Shown here piece by piece: positions 44,009 through 52,860 of a stretch of 64,000 nt of DNA; within the stretch, counting starts at the first letter, position 1; the number at the start of each line of letters is the position of its first letter. The stretch lies in assembly GCF_963678635.1 (NCBI RefSeq), contig NC_087066.1, positions 62,874,282-62,938,281 of the forward strand, given 5' to 3'. Below the pieces are notes generated by a model. It made no database searches and was not told where the DNA came from. It saw only the letters and a list, made by a program, of their open reading frames with translations. Source of the DNA: Symsagittifera roscoffensis. Taxonomy: Eukaryota > Xenacoelomorpha > Acoela > Convolutidae. The position numbers were made by a program, and so were the translations under genes.

Positions 44009-46012
44009 CTAGCAGGTGGTTCTGAAAAGATCCAATTCACGACTCATTTTTACGTTGCTCAGCTGTTCAGGAGTCGGCACGGCCGTCTCCTGCTGACTTG
44101 TGTCCGCGTTAGCCTCCAGCCATCTCACTGCTAGCATGGCGCTAACCACCAAGATTGACACTTGTTGATTCTGATCGGGCAACCCCGTAGAGTACAACTC
44201 CTCCACGTCCCATACTAGCATCAGATTCCCGCGTTTGGGGTACCACAACGTCTGCACCAAGCAGTGGCAAGGATACTCCCCATGGGTTCTCACTATGTTC
44301 CTTCGGGTCCGATACCCTGAGGCTCCCAGCAACGGTTCCACTTCCATCAGAATTCTATGTAAATCGTCTTTTTCTTCTATGGTGGGGAATTCAGTGGGTA
44401 ACGCTCCACTCGCTTTCTGTTTCTGGAACTCACTCACGTTACCTTCGTTCAGTCTCATGAACTCTTCACCCACAACGTCTTGCAACTCGCCTTCGGATCT
44501 CTTCGGGACTGCCCGAAAGATCTTTGCCAACAAGTCATATGACCTTTCCGACATTCTGGCCAACCTCACGCACTTTGGCACAGAGAAAAGTTGGTCAACC
44601 AATAATTGTTGCGTCCTCGCATCCATTATCACCATGTGCGTAGGATACTTGCTATTACAGTATGGCGCGGAGCTTGAACCCACCATATATTTCGAACCAG
44701 TAGGTCTGTGATAGGCTTCACTATCCTTCAGATTCATTTCATTTTCTAGAGCTTCTCGCCAGCCCCCAATCTTCTGCTCTGTCTGTAACGCTCCAGGGAA
44801 TATCTCCACGCTGAGGGATGTCACTAGCTCATGGGCACGCTCTAGGCGCTCAAGCGATTCTATCGAACTCGTCATGCTACAAAATCCCAGGGCTGTGATC
44901 AAGTTTACGTCTGTCACCCCATGGCAGTCTGCGACCAACTCCATGGCACTCTTATCTGACATGCTCAATCTTCCGTACAATCGTGCCAGTTGTCGATGCT
45001 GCTCGCTCAGCGTAATCAAGCAGTGTCCCAAGTTGCAAACATGCCCTTCCATCCTACTTTGTTGAGCCAAGCATGTGCCTTGCTTCAACCAATCGCTCGA
45101 TGGACTTTCCTCAGGCAGCTCCGTGGATGGATTGCTCTTCCGCTTCGTCGACTTCATGGCCAGCAGATGGTGTATCATGGCCAGATCATGTAAACTCGCG
45201 TCATCATCTAGGTCTAACGTGATATCCGCCGTCATGACCCAGATTAAACCGGCATTAGGATGAGGGCACCAAGAAGGCTTCATGAGTTCCCACATTGTCA
45301 CTAGACTGGTTTTCAAGGGACCGTCCCAAGAACCACAATCAAAACTCACTTGCCCCTTTAGCTCGGGAACCGAGGGTTTGACCACTCGTTCTTCCAAAAT
45401 AATTCCCAGCTTGGGTTGTTCCACCATCAGCATCCCAGTTTCTTTAATACGTTCGACCCAGAAATTGAGTACTATGACTTGCTCATAGTCGAAGTACGCT
45501 TCCCTGGCTTCTTCATTCACGAAGGGATTATACGCCATCCCCGGTATGCCAGACACATATTGGAACGACTTCAGTTTCCCTAATGTTGCAAACTCTTTTT
45601 GTCCTCTGACCGCTTCAATCAACTCTCGGCTCACTTTCAATTCTTTGTTGGAATATCTTCCCACCTCTTCCAACTTGCGATAGCTTTCCATATCACTCGA
45701 CTCCTTGCTCGGCACAGTCAATGGCATGTCCTGATATAGTTCCAGGAGTGCCCTAAGGAAGTTCCTTTCACAATCAACTCCCTTTTGCCGAATGATCTTT
45801 ATGCATTCTCCCAAAACAGGAGTGGGGATACGATCCACCACGAACCTGACAAAGCAAAGGGCATCCTTACGCTTAGCCCATGCTATCGCAGAATCGTCTT
45901 TCGAAATCAACGCTCGCAGAGCTTCCATCAACTCCAGTTCCTGTTCCCGTGATTTCGAATCATTACTGGCTTCATACTCCGCTCTCTTGATGCCCATCAA
46001 GCACCAAGCCAA
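44009..46012 (-). CDS. Third section of the 3' polyprotein, unknown function
   Basis: 667 codons; the listed start is a TTG and probably not a real start. The frame overlaps the end of the preceding 1,959-codon frame by 16 bases in the -1 relation, so it is most simply the continuation of that protein. I recognise no domain. The sequence is mixed alpha/beta in look, with several Trp/Cys-containing segments (FDCGSWDGPLKTS, NAGLIWVMTADITLD, YPCHCLVQTLWYPKRGN). Signal peptide and clear membrane spans are absent. It ends at a TAG after which the same frame stays open to 43535. Confidence 0.65.
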   Translation of the reverse strand: MAWCLMGIKRAEYEASNDSKSREQELELMEALRALISKDDSAIAWAKRKDALCFVRFVVDRIPTPVLGECIKIIRQKGVDCERNFLRALLELYQDMPLTVPSKESSDMESYRKLEEVGRYSNKELKVSRELIEAVRGQKEFATLGKLKSFQYVSGIPGMAYNPFVNEEAREAYFDYEQVIVLNFWVERIKETGMLMVEQPKLGIILEERVVKPSVPELKGQVSFDCGSWDGPLKTSLVTMWELMKPSWCPHPNAGLIWVMTADITLDLDDDASLHDLAMIHHLLAMKSTKRKSNPSTELPEESPSSDWLKQGTCLAQQSRMEGHVCNLGHCLITLSEQHRQLARLYGRLSMSDKSAMELVADCHGVTDVNLITALGFCSMTSSIESLERLERAHELVTSLSVEIFPGALQTEQKIGGWREALENEMNLKDSEAYHRPTGSKYMVGSSSAPYCNSKYPTHMVIMDARTQQLLVDQLFSVPKCVRLARMSERSYDLLAKIFRAVPKRSEGELQDVVGEEFMRLNEGNVSEFQKQKASGALPTEFPTIEEKDDLHRILMEVEPLLGASGYRTRRNIVRTHGEYPCHCLVQTLWYPKRGNLMLVWDVEELYSTGLPDQNQQVSILVVSAMLAVRWLEANADTSQQETAVPTPEQLSNVKMSRELDLFRTTC

Positions 46013-49000
46013 CCGTACTTGCAGATCAGTTCCAGGTATGCATGAGCCAGGTATGCCGCCACCGTAGCAGGTGCATGCATCGCCTCGTCGAAGTATCTCT
46101 GGAGGGCCGCCCTCCAGGAGATTTCTAGCAATTTTTCCAATCCGACTTCGTTCGCTTCAGAGGACATTACCGTTCCGTATTCTTTTCGATTCAAGTTTGA
46201 ATTCTCCGTGAGCTCTTTCAGATATTCCTGCATGACTCGCTTCTCGCTCCAAGCCATCAGGTGCCCTCTCGCGGAGTTCCTCGCTTTCAACATCTCCACA
46301 TAACCCCCTGCCGGATCTCCCATGTGGACCGATTCCGGCACAGTTATTTGACTGTACTCGACCACGTCGAGTTGTCCTTGCAGTTTCAACTTGGCCATGT
46401 TGATTCGCGAGGGCCTATAATCTTCAAGTCCTCCAGATCCACATTGACTGAGGATTTCCATTTCTAACTTAGTGTCTGCCAGGGTTCGCGCCATCTTCTT
46501 CGATCTCGTGGCGGTTATGGTCAGACCTGCCAAGAGCATAGGGGGTATCAGGTTTTCTTTTTCTCCCCCGGCTGGTGTCGCACCATCTCCTTGCCCGCTC
46601 TCGCCTGACCGACCCGTACTAATCAGAGAGGTCACCACGGTCTTGGCTTTTGACTTCACCACCCTCTGGTTCACGACTCGACTCCCTGTCTTTCCTTTCA
46701 GTCTCTTCAGCCCTTTTTTGGCTCGTCTAACAAGTGACTTCTTTGTGCCCTGCTGATCATCGGCACTGTCTTCTGTAACTGACTCGGTCAGAACATCCGA
46801 CTCCATGGAGTTCACTATTTTCTCCAGGACCTCACGCATGATGGGTTGATTCAATCCCACCTTCATTATGGATTGTGTCCCATATCGTCGTATCACGTCC
46901 CATGATTTTTCCTTGAAGTTCACTCGGCTCCAGGTTGCTCCTGTCTTGCCTTCCAGTTCCATTTGATATCTTTCCCATTCCTCTTCTGGTAACGTACTGA
47001 GGAATGATATCTTCATCGACTCTTCGATTTTCCTCCTCCTCGGTGATTCATGAAGCAGTCTCTGCGGATCCCTGCTTCGGCACTCTCTAGCCTGGCTTAT
47101 TGGGTCCATCGGAGATAGATCGGCCGACGCCTCCTTTGTAGGGGACATGAAAGACGATGGCGTCATTAGCAATAGACTCCCATCGACCTCCCCATCGTCG
47201 TCTTCACTAAACCGGTATTCTAGCAAGTCCCTCTCCATCGCTCCTAGATCGGTCTCTCCCGGTTTTTCCGTCTTACTTCCGGTCTCGTCATCGTTATCGT
47301 CCTGATCCATCAATTCATCGTCATCCGCATCAGGTTTCGGCCTGGGTCCTGAAGGTCCTTGTCGTGAGTCAGTGCCCGAGTCCGGCCGAGCCGGTACGGT
47401 CATGTCTCCTGCATGATAAAACAACTCATCATTCACCAGGAACTCTACAGACTCCTCGCCATGTGGAGCCAGGTCTTCTATCGTTATATATGAGCCCCCT
47501 CTGCTCTCCTTTGCCACTTCCATCATCACTACCTTCACTTCTCCTGACCACTTCAGTCTTGATAAGTCATCCGTGGGAGAATACACTTCGTTCCACATTT
47601 CGGCCGAGACCTCTGGTCTCCTGGAAGGTAATGCCTTGATCTTCTTCCTACTCCAAGCATCAGGAAATGAGAAGTCGAATGTGTGCGCGGCTGCCACATT
47701 ACAGCCGATGAAGCGCGGCTCCATCCCTTCACTCCACTTCAACATTCTCTTTTCTGCATCACGAGCCGCTCCGATGCGAGGGGCAATGATGGGAGATGTG
47801 ACTCCCAACAACATCCTCCTTATCGGTGGATATCGAGGGCATTGGTCCGGCAGCGGCCTGGATCCAGGAAGCCATGTTTGCTGATTCTCTTTCGCGTGTG
47901 TGTAGGCTCCTGGCAATTGAGGTACTCCCACAGCCTCTCCTGTATCTTTCACCACTGGTCTCAAATTCCAAAGTTTTGGGTTAAACTGGATGTGGGACAG
48001 CTCCTCACGGCCCATTCGGCACTTGAAGTGGTTGTTGAAGTCCATCAACACCCAGCCTGGCTCTGCTATTCTTCCGAACAGCCTATCGTCGCTAGCCAGC
48101 CTTCTCAGTTCACTATGTTCTACCCAATTCAGCACGGAACAATCCACGACTGAGACCAGGTTGACGTACAACACCGAATTCCTGTACGCTTTAACTTGCA
48201 CATCCGGAAACGCAAAAGACATCACCGGTCCATACACCACTGTGACGAATTCCCTCAGCCCGTGGACCAGAGCCAACGGATCAATCCGCATCATGACAGC
48301 CAAGTCCGTCAGTAAGGGCATGCCACAATACTGCTTACATTCGCCTGCGTTCGTCGCCACCTTGTCTTCTCCCGTGACGCTTCTATTCTGTTGCAAGAGG
48401 TATTGAAGCAGGAGAGTCCTCCAGTCTTTCATCTTCTTGAGCGAGGCGGTTTCCAACTGTGCATTGAACTCACGACTGGGTCCCTGTAGTTGTTCAGGGT
48501 AACGCAACAGCACAAGCAAGTCAGCCAGTCGACCGTAGGTCATGACAATCAGAGTCAGGAGTCCATCCAATCTCAAATCTGCCAACGCTTGGGTAAAGAG
48601 GTTTGCCAGTCCTTTCACAAAGTTTTCATGACCAAATGTCACGTATAAGGCTAGCACCAGGCCAACCGACAACTTCCTGATGTCCTTGACGAAACTCGCG
48701 ATCAGGTTCCTAGATGCCTTCGGATAGCACGTCGATAGGAAAGATGGCGTCCATCCCACTCCCATTCCACCCAAGATAGCATCTGATCGTTCATACTGTG
48801 CCTTCGTGGCCAGCACGTCAGCTTGGAACTTGTCCAGCGACATCGTGTTTACGTCTTGCATCAGTTTCAACATCTTGCCTCCAGCTAACTCCCGGGCATC
48901 AAATAGATTCTTTAGATACACATGTATCTCTTTAATTATTGCCGGCGCATGCTCGAACGCGTCCTCACCCAAGGCACACAGCCTCGGTGACAAATACAAC

Positions 49001-51876
49001 CATACGTTGTTGTGCGGCTTCGTACGCAAAGCCATTGCCATGAGGTCCTCCTCCGCTGACGTCATGTTCTTTCTGATCATCCTTCCCTGCTCATTCTCCG
49101 CATGATCCATCTGTCTGAACCAGAGATCATCAGCCACCTGTTGTACTAACAGATGATCGTCATCTACCCCTGGTCTTAACTTCAGTAATCTGGCGAAGTT
49201 GGACAGCTCCAACCCCAGAATTTCATCTAGCACCAACCGAGTTGTGCTACAATCTCTGAGCCCTTGTATGGCATTGGAAATGTCAGCCCAAACAGCGGGA
49301 AGCTCAGATCGGGATGGGTAGTAATTATCTGGGTCTACTACTCTGTTCGGGGCAGGAATTATCACGTTGAATGTCCCCTCTGCTATCGTTGTGACCATTG
49401 TGTACACAAACTGAAGGGGTTCTGGCAACGCAGCGTAGCCTGGTGACAATACAAAGATCACCTTCACCACATTCATGGTGAAGCGTTGTCTTGCTGCTGC
49501 CTCTACCTCGGCCATCGCCGAGAGCAGTGTCATTATCGCCTCCCCTATAACCTCGTTACTCGGGATCGACCCATCCGTCAGACGTGACAATAAGCCCCTG
49601 CTTTGCAGATGATCATTTGAGCCTGCAACCACTATTACCTGCGGCTCCATACTGACCACCCTTTGCACACTTATCATCATGCCGATTGCTTGTCCCCAGT
49701 CCAATTTAGGTGCCGTCAAGAAAATCACATCGGGCCAAAAGAGAGAACGGGGCGTGTAGAGATAATCGGAGCCGGCCACAATCAGATACTTGGCCGCCTT
49801 CATGTCCAAGGGATCATAAGCTGCAAAAAGGCCATCGCCTATTGGGGCCTTCAGTTTCCCATTTCTCTTATCGTCTCCAACCACTGTTGTCGTTCGGGGG
49901 TAGTCCCTCGAATACTCGCCAGGCGTCTGACCGGGTGGTTTAGCAAACTGCCTGTACATCTTGTGATGCTTGTTATTGGGCTTGTTCTCTGTCTGGAATT
50001 TGCCCTTGCGAGCAGGTGGTGTCCTTTCCCGGGTCCTATCTCGAATATCGGTGAGCGACCGGGTGTTCAAAGGTCCAAAGGTATTGTCATGAGGTAATCC
50101 ATTCAAGTCTACATGTCGGAGTGAGGTCGAGGAGCTGAATTTCTCCTGCTCTGCTAGCAGCCAATCCACGCCCGGTATCCGATAGAGTCGCGATACTGTA
50201 TGACTTTCTCCGCCAGTCATTCTCATCACGTCCTCCCGACACGTCAAGGTGTTCATGTTCAACTTCGCCGACATATCCGTCTTATACTGACCCCAATGAC
50301 TAGAATCTGATCTATTCCAAAGCAGCCTGCTGCCTGATTCGATTCCCTCCGCTGGCACGGTACTTGTAGACGGTCCTGTTGTCGAAGCAGGATTTGTCGT
50401 GGCAGGCGGATCGTTCCTCCTAGACGCGGTCTGGGAGTTATTCCTGTTGTTCTGTTCCACCGATCTGCCGAGTCGGCTTCCAATCGATTGCGGCCTGGGA
50501 GGAGGAGCAGTCCCTAGCCTGTCTCTCACGTTTGAACTTGGAGCAACGGTTGCGGCTCCAACCGTCTCCGTTGCCAAGGGCCCTAGACGGTTGGCAAGGG
50601 ATTCGGGCACGGTTGCCCTTATTCTACTCCCTCCGGTCGAATTGGTCCGAGCCAAAGAACCGGTCGCCCTCGACTCTTGCTCCGCTTCCCTCAATTGCGT
50701 CTGAAACACATCATTAATCCAATGCCTCCCTCGTTGGGTATTGAAGTGCACTCCATCTTTAGTGAGCGCGATGTGGTCAGTCATGCGCAGCATGTTCTCG
50801 AGATCCAGGAGTCGCAACTCGCCAGGGTTGTTTCTCACCAGACTACGGATCATTTCATTCCACCGCGTCACGTTGCCATCCATGAAATCTGCAGCTATGG
50901 TGCCCACCAAAGGATTTGGTGGTATCGTGCACAAGATCACGAGCTTGGGTCTGTACTTTTCTTTCAATTCGTTCAAGAGACACACCAATAGAGGTTCCCA
51001 CTTGTTCTCCGGAGTCACGGGGGCTCTCGGGACGTCATTGGTCCCCAGCATTATTATTAATGTATCCAGATGATCCTCGCTCTGGAATTCCATCATTTTG
51101 ATGACCTGAGCCACTGAGGCTCCTCCAAAGGACAGAATGGTAGTCTGACCATAGACGAAGATCTCATTCAGATCTCTCACCAAACTGTCTCCAATGATCA
51201 AATGGCGGCTCCCTGGGGGAATTACCTGGTCGTTCGTGGCGGGGTTCCAGCTCATGTCATTCAGGCAGGCTCGAGGATGCTCGGCTGGCACTTGCGTGAA
51301 CTGATGACGTGCCATCAGATTCTTCCTGATGTCTACCACGCGAGTTTTCTCAAAGACTCCACCAGGCGCAGAACACGCTATCGTGCGGGTTGTTCGCTCC
51401 GAGCTATTTGATGAAAGATCACGACGTTGGGAAGGAACGATCCTAACCAGTGTCCGCTCAGTGCCTCTGTTGATCTCATCCATTGCGGCTCTGGCCACTT
51501 GGTTAAATGATTCCTGGAATTGAGGAGCTAGATAGGTGTCAGAAGGGTCTGGTATCGTGAACCTTTGACTCGAAGCAGACGGTGGTGTCTGCTGAGGAGC
51601 CTCGGGCCCTCTTGATGCACGCAAATCCAGAACCTCAGGTCCTCTCGATGCGTATAGCTCCTGCGCTGTTGTCTTGGGGCGCGTGTCGTTGGATCCCTCC
51701 GAGGATCTCACGCTCGCTAGGACTTCCGGTGACACTTGGCTCACCTTCGCCATATACAGCTCCTTCAGGTGCTTTATCTCATCCTCCTTGTAGGCCACCT
51801 GCAGATCTTCAAATTTCTTTTTCCATTCGTCTCTCTCTCTCGAGCTATCGCCCTGTACTCCTGAAGTTTGGCACAC
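45997..51876 (-). CDS. Large 3' polyprotein with SGNH hydrolase and degenerate SGNH-like domain
   Basis: 1,959 codons; starts in a coiled coil that continues from the frame 51774-52397. An SGNH/GDSL hydrolase domain spans about residues 220-395, with GDS (Ser231), the Gly block (FGGAS, 250-254), GTND (Asn280) and DGVH (Asp374, His377). All four consensus blocks are present, so esterase or lipase activity is plausible. A low-complexity linker follows. A second SGNH-like fold lies at about 690-870: AGSDYL replaces GDS, GSND (752-755) is kept, and the final block has DPDNYYPS with no His, so it is probably inactive. The remaining roughly 1,000 residues are unrecognised, with an acidic stretch (DADDDELMDQDDNDDE) and a basic one (RRAKKGLKRLKGK). 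It sits where env lies in retroviruses. Confidence 0.8.
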   Translation of the reverse strand: MCQTSGVQGDSSRERDEWKKKFEDLQVAYKEDEIKHLKELYMAKVSQVSPEVLASVRSSEGSNDTRPKTTAQELYASRGPEVLDLRASRGPEAPQQTPPSASSQRFTIPDPSDTYLAPQFQESFNQVARAAMDEINRGTERTLVRIVPSQRRDLSSNSSERTTRTIACSAPGGVFEKTRVVDIRKNLMARHQFTQVPAEHPRACLNDMSWNPATNDQVIPPGSRHLIIGDSLVRDLNEIFVYGQTTILSFGGASVAQVIKMMEFQSEDHLDTLIIMLGTNDVPRAPVTPENKWEPLLVCLLNELKEKYRPKLVILCTIPPNPLVGTIAADFMDGNVTRWNEMIRSLVRNNPGELRLLDLENMLRMTDHIALTKDGVHFNTQRGRHWINDVFQTQLREAEQESRATGSLARTNSTGGSRIRATVPESLANRLGPLATETVGAATVAPSSNVRDRLGTAPPPRPQSIGSRLGRSVEQNNRNNSQTASRRNDPPATTNPASTTGPSTSTVPAEGIESGSRLLWNRSDSSHWGQYKTDMSAKLNMNTLTCREDVMRMTGGESHTVSRLYRIPGVDWLLAEQEKFSSSTSLRHVDLNGLPHDNTFGPLNTRSLTDIRDRTRERTPPARKGKFQTENKPNNKHHKMYRQFAKPPGQTPGEYSRDYPRTTTVVGDDKRNGKLKAPIGDGLFAAYDPLDMKAAKYLIVAGSDYLYTPRSLFWPDVIFLTAPKLDWGQAIGMMISVQRVVSMEPQVIVVAGSNDHLQSRGLLSRLTDGSIPSNEVIGEAIMTLLSAMAEVEAAARQRFTMNVVKVIFVLSPGYAALPEPLQFVYTMVTTIAEGTFNVIIPAPNRVVDPDNYYPSRSELPAVWADISNAIQGLRDCSTTRLVLDEILGLELSNFARLLKLRPGVDDDHLLVQQVADDLWFRQMDHAENEQGRMIRKNMTSAEEDLMAMALRTKPHNNVWLYLSPRLCALGEDAFEHAPAIIKEIHVYLKNLFDARELAGGKMLKLMQDVNTMSLDKFQADVLATKAQYERSDAILGGMGVGWTPSFLSTCYPKASRNLIASFVKDIRKLSVGLVLALYVTFGHENFVKGLANLFTQALADLRLDGLLTLIVMTYGRLADLLVLLRYPEQLQGPSREFNAQLETASLKKMKDWRTLLLQYLLQQNRSVTGEDKVATNAGECKQYCGMPLLTDLAVMMRIDPLALVHGLREFVTVVYGPVMSFAFPDVQVKAYRNSVLYVNLVSVVDCSVLNWVEHSELRRLASDDRLFGRIAEPGWVLMDFNNHFKCRMGREELSHIQFNPKLWNLRPVVKDTGEAVGVPQLPGAYTHAKENQQTWLPGSRPLPDQCPRYPPIRRMLLGVTSPIIAPRIGAARDAEKRMLKWSEGMEPRFIGCNVAAAHTFDFSFPDAWSRKKIKALPSRRPEVSAEMWNEVYSPTDDLSRLKWSGEVKVVMMEVAKESRGGSYITIEDLAPHGEESVEFLVNDELFYHAGDMTVPARPDSGTDSRQGPSGPRPKPDADDDELMDQDDNDDETGSKTEKPGETDLGAMERDLLEYRFSEDDDGEVDGSLLLMTPSSFMSPTKEASADLSPMDPISQARECRSRDPQRLLHESPRRRKIEESMKISFLSTLPEEEWERYQMELEGKTGATWSRVNFKEKSWDVIRRYGTQSIMKVGLNQPIMREVLEKIVNSMESDVLTESVTEDSADDQQGTKKSLVRRAKKGLKRLKGKTGSRVVNQRVVKSKAKTVVTSLISTGRSGESGQGDGATPAGGEKENLIPPMLLAGLTITATRSKKMARTLADTKLEMEILSQCGSGGLEDYRPSRINMAKLKLQGQLDVVEYSQITVPESVHMGDPAGGYVEMLKARNSARGHLMAWSEKRVMQEYLKELTENSNLNRKEYGTVMSSEANEVGLEKLLEISWRAALQRYFDEAMHAPATVAAYLAHAYLELICKYGWLGA

Positions 51877-52397
51877 AGCTCGCTCTGATCTCTCTCCTTC
51901 TTCTCCAGTGTCTCAATCGTCTCCGACGTCTGGATCTCTATCTTGCTCACTCTCACTCTCTTCGGGGGAGGAGCAGCTGTTGGAGAGTCGACCGAGTGTG
52001 ACGGGCCTGGCCCATCACGTTGTCTCTTCGCTCCGATGAGTGGCTGCGCAGGTTGGACGGGTAAGGGCATCTCACCTAGCCGGTGGTCCCTTTGCTCACC
52101 TAGTCCTGGCTCACGAGCCAGGTCGTGGCCAGACATTTCTCCACGCCTCCATCTCATCAATCGGTTCCGGCCTCTCTCGGCGGTCCCGGACTCACCGAAG
52201 GCCAACATCAACACGACTTCTGTAGGGCGATTCCCTCGACCCTCTCGTCCTAGTGCATTGAGGGGTGCGACCACAAACATCGCCAACCCCGGGTCTTCTC
52301 GTGTGAAATCACAATCGATCAGCCGCTGATAGATCTCGTCTAGAGTCGCTCCTAGACTCGCTGAGAGGAATTCCATGAGTTTGTTCCTGTCACCCAT
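51774..52397 (-). CDS. N-terminal part of the 3' polyprotein
   Basis: 207 codons from a genuine ATG, 90 bases after a good splice acceptor. A helical start (LMEFLSASLGATLDEIYQRL) is followed by an Arg/Gly/Pro-rich middle and a predicted coiled coil. The coiled coil breaks where the frame changes by -1 in a GA dinucleotide run (51830-51841). In the other frame the coiled coil goes on into the 1,959-codon frame, so both belong to one protein. A one-unit change of the GA run would explain the break. No known domain recognised. Confidence 0.65.
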   Translation of the reverse strand: MGDRNKLMEFLSASLGATLDEIYQRLIDCDFTREDPGLAMFVVAPLNALGREGRGNRPTEVVLMLAFGESGTAERGRNRLMRWRRGEMSGHDLAREPGLGEQRDHRLGEMPLPVQPAQPLIGAKRQRDGPGPSHSVDSPTAAPPPKRVRVSKIEIQTSETIETLEKKERDQSELCAKLQEYRAIARERETNGKRNLKICRWPTRRMR

Positions 52398-52598
52398 TTC
52401 TTATCGTGTTGATTCTTCTTGTCGTGTCGTGTAATTTCTTCGTTTGATTCAATGAATTCAATAAACAATTTCTGATCAATCAAGATCTAAAAAACAAGTC
52501 GCGACTTAGAACCATCGTTTTTGGATACAACATCAATCAATTCTTTAAAACTCTCCATTGAAATTCTTTTTACAATTCTGATTTAAAATTTTAGCACC

Positions 52599-52617
52599 AA
52601 GGTGGATCGTCCACCTT
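52599..52617. repeat. Hairpin AAGGTGGA-TCG-TCCACCTT
   Basis: Perfect 8-bp stem with a 3-base loop, in the non-coding gap between pol and the 3' polyprotein and inside the candidate intron. Two more small stems follow within 65 bases. Confidence 0.6.
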
Positions 52618-52633
52618 TACCTTTGTCAGAGTA

Positions 52634-52679
52634 GCACGAATGTGCGCTGTCACCTTGATGACCTGGAGTGCCCCAGGTC
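52634..52679. repeat. Two further small hairpins in the same gap
   Basis: GCAC-GAAT-GTGC at 52634-52645, and GACCTGG-AGTGCC-CCAGGTC at 52660-52679 (7-bp stem). With the stem at 52599 they make three hairpins in 81 bases. Possibly a structured intron or leader RNA; function unknown. Confidence 0.5.
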
Positions 52680-52860
52680 TTTTATGACACAAACATAAAA
52701 CCTATCATAACAATAGCATAACATAGACACATAAACATCACACACCTATACTATCATATAAAAACCTAATCCCTAAATAAAAACTTAATCCTAATCTAAA
52801 TTTAATCCTAATCTCTGTCAAGTTAACTTAATAAAAACCACTTACCGCCGAGCGCAACTC

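Larger units (their letters stand above)
52487..52845 (-). other. Candidate intron between pol and the 3' polyprotein
   Basis: On the minus strand, GGCG|GTAAGTGG (donor G at 52845) lies 16 bases after the pol stop, and CTTGTTTTTTAG|ATC (acceptor end at 52487) lies 90 bases before the ATG of the next frame. Both fit metazoan splice consensus. This donor would make a 359-base intron inside the long mRNA. The same acceptor could instead be used from an upstream donor to make a subgenomic mRNA, as for env. Confidence 0.45.

Noticed and set aside
43525-44711. Plus-strand frames over the 3' polyprotein
   Set aside because: They are antisense shadows. The minus-strand frames are much longer and contain the recognisable domains.
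45997-51876. Retroviral-type Env in the 3' polyprotein
   Set aside because: No signal peptide, furin-like site, fusion peptide or membrane anchor is seen. Only the position resembles env.
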